The notes below the pieces were generated by a model. It made no database searches, was not told where the DNA came from, and worked only from the letters and a program-made list of their open reading frames with translations. Shown one piece after another: positions 10,574 through 19,746 of a DNA stretch of 64,000 nt (its first letter is position 1; every line of letters starts with the position of its first letter). This DNA is from R-RK-3 sp963842775 (lineage in GTDB: Bacteria > Pseudomonadota > Alphaproteobacteria > Rhizobiales > Rhodomicrobiaceae). The translations under genes were made by a program, and so were the position numbers. The DNA lies in contig CAWJHQ010000012.1 in NCBI GenBank assembly GCA_963842775.1, forward strand, positions 248,001 through 312,000, read 5' to 3'.

Positions 10574-11321
10574 GCCGATGCTGTCGATCCGCAATCTGTG
10601 CAAGTCCTATGGCGCGCTCGCGGTCACGAACGATGTCAGCCTCGACATCATGCCCGGCGAGTTGCACGCCATCATCGGCCCGAACGGCGCCGGCAAGACG
10701 ACGCTGATTCAGCAACTCTCCGGAAGCGTTCCCAGCGACAGCGGCAAGGTCCTCTATCTTGGCGCCGACATCACCCATGCCTCGATCGAGGCACGCGTGC
10801 GACGGGGCCTTGCCCGCTCCTTCCAGATCACCTCCATCCTTGCCGGTTTCACGGCGCTGGAGAATGTTGCCCTCGCCGTGCAGGCGCGAAGCGGCTCCAG
10901 CTTCCGCTTCTTCGGCCGCCCCGATCGCGAAGAGGCGCTGAACGGGCAAGCCGCGGAGGCGTTGCGCACGGTCGGTCTGCAAGCCCGCAGCCAGCAACTC
11001 GCGGGGACGCTGTCCCATGGCGAGAAGCGCCTGCTCGAACTCGCCATCGCGCTGGCCACGAAGCCGCGGCTTCTGCTTCTCGACGAGCCGTTTGCCGGCA
11101 CCGGCCATGAGGAATCCGCCGCTCTCATCGAGACGATGCGGGCGCTCAAGCGCCGGTATACGATCGTGCTGATCGAGCATGATATGGATGCCGTGTTTGC
11201 GCTCGCCGACCGGATCAGCGTGCTGGTCTACGGCACGGTGCTGATCACCGGCGATCCGCAATCCGTGCGCGCCGATCCCCAGGTGCGCGAGGCCTATCTC
11301 GGCGAAGAGGAGGCGGCCTGA
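10563..11321 (+). CDS. ABC transporter ATP-binding protein, LivG family
   Basis: ATPase of 252 residues. Walker A is GPNGAGKTT (about 39-47), the Q-loop is ARSFQITSIL, the signature motif is LSHGEKRLLE, Walker B is LLLLDEPFAG, and the H-loop is IEHDMD. The signature has SHG where SGG is usual, as in many LivG proteins. Two consecutive ATG codons (10563 and 10566) are possible starts, both overlapping the end of the livM-type gene. It shares its terminal ATG/TGA with the following livF-type gene, so the two are translationally coupled. Confidence 0.95.
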   Translation: MMAEPMLSIRNLCKSYGALAVTNDVSLDIMPGELHAIIGPNGAGKTTLIQQLSGSVPSDSGKVLYLGADITHASIEARVRRGLARSFQITSILAGFTALENVALAVQARSGSSFRFFGRPDREEALNGQAAEALRTVGLQARSQQLAGTLSHGEKRLLELAIALATKPRLLLLDEPFAGTGHEESAALIETMRALKRRYTIVLIEHDMDAVFALADRISVLVYGTVLITGDPQSVRADPQVREAYLGEEEAA

Positions 11322-12020
11322 TGCTCAGCGTCGAAGGCCTGGAGAGCCGCCTATGGAGACAGCAAGGTGCTGTTCGGCGTGGATTTTACGGTGGCGGCGG
11401 GCGAGGTCGTCGCCTTGCTCGGCCGCAACGGCATGGGGAAGACGACGACGGTCAGGTCCGTCTTCGGCCTGCTGAAGCCGCGTGCCGGCCGGATACTGCT
11501 CGACGGTGCCGACATGACCGGGCGGCCGCCGCATGACATCGCCCGGCGCGGCCTCGGTCTGGTGCCGGAGGGCCGGCAGGTCTTTCCAACCTTGACCGTG
11601 GAAGAAAATCTGATCGCGACGGCGCGCCATGCCGGGCGAGGCGCCAAATGGACGCTCGCCTCGGTCTACGGTCTTTTCCCGGGCCTTGCCGAGCGGCGGC
11701 GGCATAAGGGCAATCAGCTGTCCGGCGGAGAGCAGCAGATGCTCGCCATCGGGCGAGCGCTGATGACCAATCCGCGACTGATCGTGCTCGATGAGGCAAC
11801 CGAAGGCCTCGCCCCTCTCACCCGTGCCGACATCTGGCGCTGCCTGCGCCGGATCAAGGATGAGGGAGACGCCATTCTCGTGATCGATAAGAATGTGGAC
11901 GCGCTGGCCCGCCTTGCGGATCGTCATATTGTGATGGAGAAAGGCAGGATCGCCTGGACCGGCACGATGCAGGATCTGCTCGCCAATGCCCTTGTGAAGA
12001 ACCGCTATCTGCATGTGTGA
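11321..12020 (+). CDS. ABC transporter ATP-binding protein, LivF family, frameshifted near the N-terminus
   Basis: Second ATPase of the importer. MLSVEGLES reads in the first frame. One extra C at about 11347-11348 then shifts it, and the correct continuation AYGDSKVLFGVDFTVAAGEVVALLGRNGMGKTTT lies in the next frame. Walker A is GRNGMGKTT, the signature is LSGGEQQML, Walker B is LIVLDEATEG, and IDKN replaces the usual EH-N at the H-loop. PEGRQVFPTLTVEENL is typical of LivF. Without the extra base the protein is about 232 residues, normal for the family. Confidence 0.9.
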
Positions 12021-12072
12021 GGCGGGGATCAGCGCCGCAGATGCGATCAAAGTTTTAATGGGAGGATGTGCA

Positions 12073-12528
12073 ATGACGATGACGCCGGGAATAACCAGAG
12101 CCGAAGATGGCATTGACGGTATCCGCTGGAATATTCTGGGGCAGGCCTATGTTCCCAAGCAGCTTTCCGAACATTCCTTCTCCTGGCACGCGACGTTTCC
12201 CGTGGGAACCTTCGTGCCGCCTCACATCCATCCGACGCAGGACGAGTTCATCTACATGCTGTCGGGCCGTTTCGACCTGATGCTCGATGGCCAGGATGTG
12301 GTCGCCGAGCCGGGCGATCTGATCAGACTGCCGCTCGGCATTCCGCACGGCATCTTCAACAAGACGGACACGGATGTGAAATGCCTGTTCTGGGTGTCGC
12401 CCTCACGCCGCATCTATGACCTGTTCTGGGCTCTGCACAATCTCGGGCCGACACCGGACCCGGCGCAGGTGGTGGCAATTTCCGCCGCCCATGAGGTCGA
12501 TTTCCTGCCGCCGCCGGACGCGGAATAA
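12073..12528 (+). CDS. Cupin-domain protein
   Basis: Single-domain cupin of 151 residues. Cupin motif 1 is visible as PPHIHPTQDEFIYMLSGRF, with two His and a Glu as likely metal ligands. Motif 2 is seen as PGDLIRLPLGIPHGIFN, with the third His. Such proteins may be dioxygenases, isomerases or ligand sensors; sequence alone does not decide. The ATG at 12073 has GGGAGGA just upstream (about 12060-12065). It lies between the liv genes and a flavin monooxygenase, which suggests a role in oxidative breakdown of the imported compound. Confidence 0.88.
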   Translation: MTMTPGITRAEDGIDGIRWNILGQAYVPKQLSEHSFSWHATFPVGTFVPPHIHPTQDEFIYMLSGRFDLMLDGQDVVAEPGDLIRLPLGIPHGIFNKTDTDVKCLFWVSPSRRIYDLFWALHNLGPTPDPAQVVAISAAHEVDFLPPPDAE

Positions 12529-12559
12529 AACCGGAAAAAGCGTATCGGGGGACAAGCCC

Positions 12560-13822
12560 ATGAAGATCATCATTGCCGGAGCGGGCATCGGCGGACTGAC
12601 CGCCGCGCTCATGATGCATGCGCGGGGGATCCGGGCGGAGGTCTATGAGCAGTCGCCGGAGGTGCGCGAGATTGGCGTCGGCATCAACACATTGCCGCAG
12701 GCCATCGGGGAGCTTGCCGAACTCGGCCTGCTTCCGGCGCTCGATGCCGTTGCCATCCGCACGCGCGAGCTGATCTATCTCAACCGCCAGGGGCAGGAGG
12801 TCTGGCGCGAATTTCGCGGCATGCATGCCGGCCACCCGGTGCCGCAATTCTCCATCCATCGCGGACGGCTGCAGAAGGCGATCCATGACGCCGTCATCGA
12901 GCGGCTGGGGCCGGAGGCGGTGAAGACGGGTCTGCGCCTTTGCGGTTTCGTGCAGGACGAGGGCGGCGTCACCGTGCATTTCAGCGACGCGCGTGAGGGC
13001 GGACCCGGAATGACCGTTCGCGGCGATGCGCTCATTTGCGCCGATGGCATTCATTCGGCGGGCCGTCAGCTTTTCTATCCCGGCGAGGGGGCGCCGCGCT
13101 GGAACGGGGTGATGATGTGGCGCGGCGCGACCGACTGGCCTGTCCATGTCGACGGGCAAACCATGGTGATCGGTGGCGGAATGGGCGCCAAATTCGTGCT
13201 CTATCCCATCGGCGAAGGGAGCGGGGAAGGCCGGCGGCTGACCAATTGGGTGGTCACCATCAAGATGGCCGATGGGGCGGTCTCGCCGCCGCCGAAAGAA
13301 AGCTGGTCGCGCATCGGACAGCTTGCCGACGTCCTGCCTTATGCGAAGCGCTTCAACGTCCCCGGTTTCGACGTCGAGGGCCTCGTGCGCGCAACGGAAA
13401 AGTGCTTCGAATATCCGATGTGCGACCGCGATCCACTGCCCCGCTGGACATTCGGCCGTGTGACATTGCTGGGCGATGCGGCCCATCCGATGTATCCGGT
13501 CGGCTCGAATGGCGCGTCGCAGGCCATCCTGGATGCACGGGCGCTTGGCGACGCGCTCCAGCGCGCCTCGCATCCGATGCAGGCGCTTTACCAATATGAA
13601 AAGCAGCGCCTGCCCAGGACCGCCGAGATCGTCCGGCTCAACCGCAAGGGTGGCCCGGAGAAGGTCATCGATGAAGTGGAAAAGCGCGCGCCCGCCGGTT
13701 TCAGCGATATCGACGCCGTGCTGAGCTATGAGGATCGCAGGGCCATTACGCAGGGCTATCCCGGCATATCGGTCTTGCGGACGACGACGCCGGGCTCACA
13801 GAATGCGAAGGCAACCGGCTAA
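12560..13822 (+). CDS. FAD-dependent monooxygenase (aromatic hydroxylase family)
   Basis: Protein of 420 residues with an N-terminal Rossmann FAD motif MKIIIAGAGIGGLTAAL, a mid-protein ALICADGIHSAGR (the DG motif that binds FAD and NADPH), and a C-terminal VTLLGDAAHPMYPVGSNGASQAILDA (the GD motif). These three define class A flavoprotein monooxygenases such as salicylate and 3-hydroxybenzoate hydroxylases. The frame is intact and the start at 12560 lies just before the FAD motif. Together with the cupin and the liv-type importer it suggests uptake and hydroxylation of an aromatic or heterocyclic acid. The actual substrate is unknown. Confidence 0.92.
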   Translation: MKIIIAGAGIGGLTAALMMHARGIRAEVYEQSPEVREIGVGINTLPQAIGELAELGLLPALDAVAIRTRELIYLNRQGQEVWREFRGMHAGHPVPQFSIHRGRLQKAIHDAVIERLGPEAVKTGLRLCGFVQDEGGVTVHFSDAREGGPGMTVRGDALICADGIHSAGRQLFYPGEGAPRWNGVMMWRGATDWPVHVDGQTMVIGGGMGAKFVLYPIGEGSGEGRRLTNWVVTIKMADGAVSPPPKESWSRIGQLADVLPYAKRFNVPGFDVEGLVRATEKCFEYPMCDRDPLPRWTFGRVTLLGDAAHPMYPVGSNGASQAILDARALGDALQRASHPMQALYQYEKQRLPRTAEIVRLNRKGGPEKVIDEVEKRAPAGFSDIDAVLSYEDRRAITQGYPGISVLRTTTPGSQNAKATG

Positions 13823-13922
13823 CTTGCACGGCCCTATGCGTAATTCCGCAGCCGGGTTAAAGGTGTTGAGGCTGGAGAGTGCTTATGCCTGTACGACTGA
13901 CTTGATCTATTAGGAGAAGAGC

Positions 13923-14363
13923 ATGCTCATCGGCATCGATCCCATTCTGAACGCGGACCTGCTGCACGGTCTACGCGCGATGGGCCATGGGGACACGCTT
14001 GTCATCGCCGACGGCAACTTTCCCGCCACCTCTGTGGCGCGACGCCTGGTGAACATGGAGGCCGCCGATCTGAGGCGTACGCTGAAGGCCATTCTGAGCG
14101 TCCTGCCGATCGATGAATATGGCGTGGATCCCGTGATCGGCATGGAGGTGGTCGGACATCCCACACAAAACATGCCCGCCCACGACATCATTCGAAGCGA
14201 GGTCGCTGCGGTCAATGCCACGGTGACATTGAAGCTGGTCGAGCGGTATTCATTTTATGAACAAGCGAAAGAGGCGTTCCTCGTTGTCGCAACGGGTGAA
14301 CGTCTCCTCTGCGGCAACGTGATCATTAGAAAGGGCATTATCGCGCCTGACTCTGCTCAATGA
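13923..14363 (+). CDS. RbsD/FucU family pyranase/mutarotase
   Basis: The 146-residue protein matches the RbsD/FucU family: MLIGIDPILNADLLHGLRAMGHGD contains the catalytic histidine (H22), and SFYEQAKEAFLVVATGERLLCGNVIIRKG forms the conserved C-terminal part. RbsD interconverts pyranose and furanose ribose, and FucU is an L-fucose mutarotase. The RBS AGGAGAAG lies immediately upstream. Its place after a monooxygenase and before a NitT/TauT-type transporter, without sugar kinase genes, is unusual, so its sugar is unclear. Confidence 0.92.
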   Translation: MLIGIDPILNADLLHGLRAMGHGDTLVIADGNFPATSVARRLVNMEAADLRRTLKAILSVLPIDEYGVDPVIGMEVVGHPTQNMPAHDIIRSEVAAVNATVTLKLVERYSFYEQAKEAFLVVATGERLLCGNVIIRKGIIAPDSAQ

Positions 14364-14729
14364 ACTGTCATGGCGTGCGCCGCCCCACCATGGTCGAGCG
14401 CACGGCGATCTTGCCGGTCCCGCCAACAGCTACACCACCCTTGAGTCGGACCGGCTTCCGGCTCCCGCGCATGCCGAGACAATTCGCGTCGTCCGAATGA
14501 ACGGGTTTGTCTGCACGGACCTTTGGCATATCCTATTCAGCGGCTAATGAGACGGCGTTCAAATTCCCGGCTGACAGCGGGGCATCGGTCGCGATCAGCT
14601 TCGCGCCACGCGAGGACGACCGGCAAGGGAAAACGAAATGGGAGGAGAAGCGATGCCCGCTGGGCAAGAAGGGTTCCGATGCCATTTTGGCTTGCCCCAG
14701 CCTCGGCGTTTTCATGCAAGGAATTCAGA
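14364..14729. other. Intergenic region of 366 bases
   Basis: It lies between the RbsD/FucU gene and the NitT/TauT-type transporter. I find no convincing gene, terminator or riboswitch. The only clear site is AAGGA at about 14718-14722, which serves as RBS for the ATG at 14730. A promoter for the transporter operon probably lies here, but no strong -35/-10 pair stands out. Confidence 0.5.
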
Positions 14730-15599
14730 ATGGCTGGATTAGCCGTAGCGGCAAAGGCGAGTTCCGCTGACGCCGAACGGCTGGAACAGAGAATTGCGGC
14801 CGTTCGGCTGGACGGGGTCACCATCGAGTTCAAGATCCCCGACGGGAAAATTTTCCGAGCCGTCGACGCCACCGATCTCATCGTCGGGAAAGAGGAATTC
14901 GTCGCCGTCGTCGGGCCGACCGGGTGCGGAAAGTCGACATTGCTCAATGTGGCGGCCGGGCTTCTCAGACCGTCGAGCGGGACCGTCCAGGTCTTCGGCG
15001 AACCGCTGCCCGGGATCAACAAATCGGCTGGCTATCTCTTCCAGCAAGACGCGCTCATGCCGTGGAAAACGGCCGTCGACAATGTTGCAATCGGCCTGGA
15101 AGTCGCGGGCGTGCGGGCGCGCGAGGCCCATGAACGGGCGCGGGCCTGGCTTGGCCGAGTGGGGCTCGCCGCCTTTGGCGACCGCTATCCGCACACGCTC
15201 TCCGGTGGGCAGCGAAAGCGGGTCGCGCTGGCCCAGGTTCTGATCCGAGACCCCAAGATCATGCTGATGGACGAGCCTTTCGGGCCGCTCGATGCCCAGA
15301 CGCGCCTGATCATGGGGGATCTCCTCCTGCGGCTGTGGTCCGACGACCGCAAGGCCGTGATATTCGTGACCCATGATCTTGAGGAGGCGATCGCACTTGC
15401 CGACCGGGTCGTCATCATGTCCGCGGGGCCGTCGGCGCGCATCATCGGCGATTACGCGATCGCGCTTGAGCGCCCCCGGGACATCGCCGAAATCAAGCTC
15501 GCCCCGCAGTTCCAGGAGGTGCATCGCGAAATTTGGCACCTGCTCAAGAAGGAAGTGCTCAAGGGCTATCCGGAGTTCGCGGAAGGCGCCGCATCATGA
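14730..15599 (+). CDS. NitT/TauT/SsuB-type ABC transporter ATP-binding protein
   Basis: ATPase with Walker A GPTGCGKST, Q-loop LFQQDALMPWKT, signature LSGGQRKRVALAQ, Walker B IMLMDEPFGPLD and H-loop VTHDLEEA. The FQQDALMPW and DEPFGPLDAQTR patterns are typical of nitrate/sulfonate/taurine importers. The ATG at 14730 follows AAGGA at a good distance. Open sequence continues upstream in the same frame but is not protein-like. The stop overlaps the next start codon (ATGA at 15596-15599), so it is coupled to the permease gene. Confidence 0.94.
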   Translation: MAGLAVAAKASSADAERLEQRIAAVRLDGVTIEFKIPDGKIFRAVDATDLIVGKEEFVAVVGPTGCGKSTLLNVAAGLLRPSSGTVQVFGEPLPGINKSAGYLFQQDALMPWKTAVDNVAIGLEVAGVRAREAHERARAWLGRVGLAAFGDRYPHTLSGGQRKRVALAQVLIRDPKIMLMDEPFGPLDAQTRLIMGDLLLRLWSDDRKAVIFVTHDLEEAIALADRVVIMSAGPSARIIGDYAIALERPRDIAEIKLAPQFQEVHREIWHLLKKEVLKGYPEFAEGAAS

Positions 15600-16384
15600 A
15601 CAGGGCCAATCTCTTCGCCATGCAATGCGCCGTGGCGGTCGCGGTTCTCGCGACCTGGCAGATTGCCTCGACGACGAGCCTGTTCGGCGACCCGCGCACG
15701 ATAGCGTTCTTCTTTTCCACGCCGGCCGCCGTCGTCGCCCGCATCTGGACCTGGTTTGCCAATGGCACGATCTGGCATCATTTGTGGATCACGCTGATAG
15801 AGGCGGCGCTCGCTTTCGCGATCGGCTCGCTTGCCGGCATCGTCATCGGGTTCTGGTTCGCCCGCAGGCAAATGCTCGCCGCCATATTCGACCCTTACGT
15901 CAAGGCGGCAAACGCGCTGCCTCGCGTGGTGCTGGCCCCCATATTCACGCTCTGGTTCGGCCTCGGCATCTGGTCCAAGGTGGCGCTGGGCGTAACGCTG
16001 GTTTTCTTCATCGTCTTCTTCAACGTCTATCAGGGCGTGAAGGAGGTGAACACGACGGTACTGTCGAATGCGCGAATGCTCGGCATGAATGAGCGTCAAT
16101 TATTGCGGCACGTCTATCTGCCCTCGGCTCTTTCCTGGATGTTCTCCTCGCTGCATACGTCGGTCGGCTTCGCCGTGGTCGGCGCGGTCGTGGGGGAATA
16201 TCTCGGCTCGGCCGGAGGGCTCGGCTATCTCATCCAGCAGGCAGAAGGTGTATTCGATGTCGCCGGCGTATTCGCCGGCATGACGGTGCTTGCCGCTTTC
16301 GTGCTCGTCATCGATTGGATCGTAACCCTCGCCGAGCGGCGCCTTCTCGTCTGGCGCCCTGAAGTTGCCGAAGCACACAAATAG
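15596..16384 (+). CDS. NitT/TauT/SsuC-type ABC transporter permease
   Basis: Membrane protein of 262 residues with about six hydrophobic segments and the BPD_transp_1 signature. The cytoplasmic EAA-like loop reads NARMLGMNERQLLRHVYLPSALSWMFSSLHTSVGFAVVGAVVGEYL. LPRVVLAPIFTLWFGLGIWSKVALG is typical of SsuC/TauC-like permeases. It overlaps the ATPase gene by 4 bases, and the binding-protein gene follows after 51 bases that contain a strong RBS. Confidence 0.94.
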   Translation: MNRANLFAMQCAVAVAVLATWQIASTTSLFGDPRTIAFFFSTPAAVVARIWTWFANGTIWHHLWITLIEAALAFAIGSLAGIVIGFWFARRQMLAAIFDPYVKAANALPRVVLAPIFTLWFGLGIWSKVALGVTLVFFIVFFNVYQGVKEVNTTVLSNARMLGMNERQLLRHVYLPSALSWMFSSLHTSVGFAVVGAVVGEYLGSAGGLGYLIQQAEGVFDVAGVFAGMTVLAAFVLVIDWIVTLAERRLLVWRPEVAEAHK

Positions 16385-16435
16385 CTCTCCCCATGGAGGG
16401 GAAGCAGCCAATCATATTCAAAAGGGAGGTCAGTC

Positions 16436-17451
16436 ATGAAAACACTTCGAAGGCTCGCCGCGATCGCGACGGCGTTGCTGGCCATGAGCGGGGTCGCCAT
16501 GGCGCAGTCCAAGGTCACCATTGCGGTCGGAGGCGCGTCCTGCCTCTGCTACCTGCCAACGGTCCTCACCCAGCAACTGGGCAACTTTGAAAAGGCCGGC
16601 CTCACCGTCGAGGTCGTGAATTTCCAGGGAGGCTCCCAGGCGCTGAAGGCCGTGATCGGCGGCAGCGCGGATGTCGTCTCGGGCTATTTCGATCATACGA
16701 TCGCATTAGCCGCCAAGCAGCAGGAGTTGCAGTCCTTCGTCATCTATGACCGCTATCCGGGCCTGGTTCTGGTTGTGGCCCCCGGCCAGACCGGAAAGAT
16801 CACCTCCGTCAAGGACCTCGCGGGCAAGAAGGTGGGCGTCAGCGCGCCGGGTTCCTCGACCGATTTCTTCCTGAAATATCAGCTGAAAAAAGCGGGCGTT
16901 GACCCGAACTCGGCGGCGGTGATCGGGATCGGCCTCGGCGCCACGGCGGTGGTAGCGATGGAACAGGGCCAGATCGATGCCGCCGTCATGCTGGACCCGT
17001 CGGTCACGATCCTCCAGGGCCGCCATAAGGACCTGACGATCCTCTCGGACACGCGCACGCAGAAGGACACTCAGGCGGTATTCGGCGGCGACTATCCCGG
17101 CGGCGCGCTGTACACAAGCTGTCATGGATCGAGGCTCATCCGAAAGAAGTGCAGGCGATGACGGATGCGATCGTCTCGACGCTCCAATGGATCCACTCCC
17201 ACAGCCCCGAGGACATCATGGCCAAGATGCCTCCCGACATGGTTGGCGAAGACAAGGCTGCGTATCTCGCGGCGCTCAAGAACACGATCCCGATGTATTC
17301 GACGACCGGCCTGATGGACCCCAAGGGCGCCCAGGCGGTGCTCGACGTGTTCAGCGTCGGCTCGGCGGAAGTCGCCAACGCGAAGATCGACGTCAGCAAG
17401 ACTTTTACCAACGCCTATGTCGAGAAGGCGAAGGCGCTCAAGACCGATTGA
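16436..17451 (+). CDS. NitT/TauT-type ABC transporter substrate-binding protein (SsuA/THI5-like), frameshifted
   Basis: A signal peptide (MKTLRRLAAIATALLAMSGVAMAQ) precedes a periplasmic SsuA/NMT1-like domain: YLPTVLTQQLGNFEKAGLTVEVVNFQGGSQALKAV, then DLAGKKVGVSAPGSSTDFFLKY. The first frame fails after GGALYT. One missing base near 17115 (ACAAG instead of AC-N-AAG) restores KLSWIEAHPKEVQAMTDAIVSTL and the C-terminal lobe to the TGA at 17449-17451. The RBS GGGAGG lies 8 bases before the ATG. The repaired protein is about 338 residues. The ligand is unknown; the family imports sulfonates, nitrate, pyrimidine precursors and aromatic acids. Confidence 0.9.
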
Positions 17452-17479
17452 CGTCGGTGTCGTTCGTCGATCGGCGGTT

Positions 17480-17519
17480 TGAGGAGATGCAATCGGGCAC
17501 CCCCGGCGGCATCTCCTCA
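17480..17519. repeat. Strong inverted repeat after the transporter operon
   Basis: Perfect 11-bp arms TGAGGAGATGC (17480-17490) and GCATCTCCTCA (17509-17519) surround an 18-base GC-rich loop. It begins 28 bases after the substrate-binding protein gene. There is no T-run, so it may act as a 3'-end stabilising hairpin or a factor-dependent terminator. Confidence 0.55.
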
Positions 17520-17610
17520 GGAAGCCCTGAGCTGCGGCTCATGGGTGGAACATCGCCTGTGGAGACACCAAGTCAGGCTGATGGGTCAGGGTGATGATGG
17601 GATATATCGG

Positions 17611-18678
17611 ATGCGGCTCCCTCGTGATTTGCCGTCGCGTCGGCAGGCGCTCCGTGTCTTGGCAGGTGGCGTGCTGGGCTTTTCGCTCGGTTCCCGTCAG
17701 GCCGCATCGCAGGTGCTCGAGCGTAAGGACGCATCCACGCGCTTCGATTCCGCGCTCCTCGATCGGGCGGTTCAGAATGCCCGCAAATTCGACCAGATCC
17801 ATAGCCTCATCATCGCACGGGCGGGTGAGATCGCGTTCGCGGAGGCGTTTCATGGACCGCCGCTCGACCGTCCCGTCAATATCAAATCGGTATCGAAATC
17901 GTTTGTCGCCGCACTGGTCGGTGCAGCGATCGATCGCGGCGTACTCAGCGGCGTCGACCAGCGGCTCGCCGAGGCCGCGCCCGGTCTCGTGCCGAAAGAC
18001 GCCGACCCGAAGGTCCGTGACCTCACGATCGCGCAGCTTCTCACCATGCAGGCCGGGCTGGAGCGTACATCCGGTCCGAATTACGGCCGTTGGGTGCAGA
18101 GCCGCAATTGGGTTGCGTTCGCACTCGCGCGGCCATTCGTGGCCGAGCCCGGCGAGCGCATGCTCTATTCGACGGGGAGCTACCATGTGCTGGGCGCATT
18201 GCTCGCCAAAGCTTCGGGCAAAAGCCTTCACGCCCTCGCACGGGATTGGATAGGCGATACGCTGGGCATTGCAATCCCGCCCTGGAGACGGGATCCGCAG
18301 GGCTTCTATTTTGGCGGAAACGACATGACGCTGTCGCCAATGGGCCTGTTGCGCTTCGGCGAAATGCACCGGCGCGGCGGGGTCTGGAATGGCGCACGCG
18401 TGCTGAGCGAAAAGTGGATCGAGGAAGCCTGGATTCCGCGCACGCTTTCCCCGTTCTCCGGCGATGATTACGGATATGGCTGGTTCATCGCAAACCTTGG
18501 CGGAAAAAAAGTGGTCTATGCGCGCGGCTATGGCGGGCAGATGATCTACATCGTGCCTTCGCTCGATGTGACGATGGTCGTCACGTCCGACCCGGCACGG
18601 CCCGCGCGTTCGGATGGCTATGTCGGCGACCTCCGCAACCTGCTTGCAACTGAAATCATCCCCGCAGCCGGATCGTAG
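17611..18678 (+). CDS. Serine hydrolase, beta-lactamase/class C family, probable Tat export
   Basis: The product is 355 residues from the ATG at 17611. A twin-arginine-like start (SRRQALRVLAGGVLGFSLGS) suggests folded export through Tat. The nucleophile motif is SVSK (about 93-96) within NIKSVSKSFVA, and the YST tyrosine motif follows PGERMLYSTGSYHVLGALL. A GYGYGWF block and GYGGQ near the end replace the KTG strand. The overall architecture matches beta-lactamase-related esterases and D-aminopeptidase-like enzymes. An in-frame ATG at 17581 is an alternative start. It is the second member of this superfamily in the window, after the truncated gene at the left edge. Substrate unknown. Confidence 0.88.
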   Translation: MRLPRDLPSRRQALRVLAGGVLGFSLGSRQAASQVLERKDASTRFDSALLDRAVQNARKFDQIHSLIIARAGEIAFAEAFHGPPLDRPVNIKSVSKSFVAALVGAAIDRGVLSGVDQRLAEAAPGLVPKDADPKVRDLTIAQLLTMQAGLERTSGPNYGRWVQSRNWVAFALARPFVAEPGERMLYSTGSYHVLGALLAKASGKSLHALARDWIGDTLGIAIPPWRRDPQGFYFGGNDMTLSPMGLLRFGEMHRRGGVWNGARVLSEKWIEEAWIPRTLSPFSGDDYGYGWFIANLGGKKVVYARGYGGQMIYIVPSLDVTMVVTSDPARPARSDGYVGDLRNLLATEIIPAAGS

Positions 18679-18801
18679 CCGCACGGGAATGCCGCTCCCA
18701 TGTGGCCGAAATCACCGATGACGCAGGCCCGCAGTGTGGTAATCCGGTGCCGAACTTTATAGGCCGCCTTCCGGCGCGCGCATCCCACTCGAAAGGCCAA
18801 C

Positions 18802-19719
18802 ATGCCACGCGATATTTCGATCAAGTTTCCGCTCCTCACTCTGGTTCTCATCATCGCCCTTTCGATCGGCTGGGGGGTGAGCTGGCCGATGATGAAAATC
18901 ACCTTGCGCGAATTTCCGATCTGGACGTTTCGCGCATGGTCATGCCTCGTGGCCGGGATGTGTCTGCTGGGATTGGCGCGCCTTTCCGGCGGGACGATCC
19001 TGCCGCCCGCGAATGAATGGCGCGGGCTGACATGGGCGGCCATGTGCAACGTCACCTTGTGGCACCTGCTTGTCGGCTATGGCGTCGTCCTCGTCGCGTC
19101 GGGGCATGCGGCGGTGCTCGCCTATACGATGCCGCTTTGGGTGGTGCTGCTCGGCACCGTGTTTCTCAAAGAGCCGCTGGAATTGCAGAGCGTTGTGGGC
19201 ATGGCGCTCGGTTTGGCTGGGATCCTGACGCTGGTTTCCGCAGATTTCGCCACATTGGGGAAAGCGCCGGTGGGCGCGCTGCTGATCCTCCTGGGCGCGA
19301 TTGCCTGGGCGGCAGGAACGCTGATCCAAAAGCACCGCCGAACCGTGCTGCCGACCCTGGCGCTCTCCGGCTGGCAGCTCGTCATCGGCAGTATTCCGAT
19401 CTTCATCCTCATGCCGTTTATCGACGGCGTGCACATTCCGAATGTGAGCGCCCAGGCATGGGCGGCGGGCGCGTATCTGACCTTTATTGCCCTGGTGGTC
19501 TGCTATTTCCTCTGGTTTAAGATCGTCAGCCTCATGTCCGCCAACAGGGCCTCCATCAGCGCGCTGCTGGTGCCCGCGGTCGGCGTGGCCAGCGGCGCAT
19601 TGTTCCTCGATGAGCCGTTCGGCTGGCGTGAGGTGCTCGCTCTTGCATTCGTCGCGGCGGCCCTGGCCATCGTGCTGACCGTGCCGACGGCAAGACGCGT
19701 GCAACAAAGCGTCGCCTGA
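18802..19719 (+). CDS. EamA/DMT-family transporter
   Basis: Membrane protein of 305 residues with about ten hydrophobic segments in two homologous halves, as expected of EamA transporters. SIGWGVSWPMMKITL opens the first half. AYTMPLWVVLLGTVFLKEPLELQSVVGMALGLAGILTLV marks the end of the first EamA domain, and LLVPAVGVASGALFLDEPFGWREVLALAFVAAALAIVL the second. Family members export metabolites or amino acids; the substrate cannot be told. A possible weak RBS (AAGGCCAAC) precedes the ATG. Confidence 0.92.
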   Translation: MPRDISIKFPLLTLVLIIALSIGWGVSWPMMKITLREFPIWTFRAWSCLVAGMCLLGLARLSGGTILPPANEWRGLTWAAMCNVTLWHLLVGYGVVLVASGHAAVLAYTMPLWVVLLGTVFLKEPLELQSVVGMALGLAGILTLVSADFATLGKAPVGALLILLGAIAWAAGTLIQKHRRTVLPTLALSGWQLVIGSIPIFILMPFIDGVHIPNVSAQAWAAGAYLTFIALVVCYFLWFKIVSLMSANRASISALLVPAVGVASGALFLDEPFGWREVLALAFVAAALAIVLTVPTARRVQQSVA

Positions 19720-19746
19720 ATGCGCCCCGCTGCTGGATCGATACCC

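Noticed and set aside
14364..14729. TPP riboswitch before the first NitT/TauT-type transporter
   Set aside because: The conserved CUGAGA and ACCUGAUCUGG-type elements of the thi box are not present.
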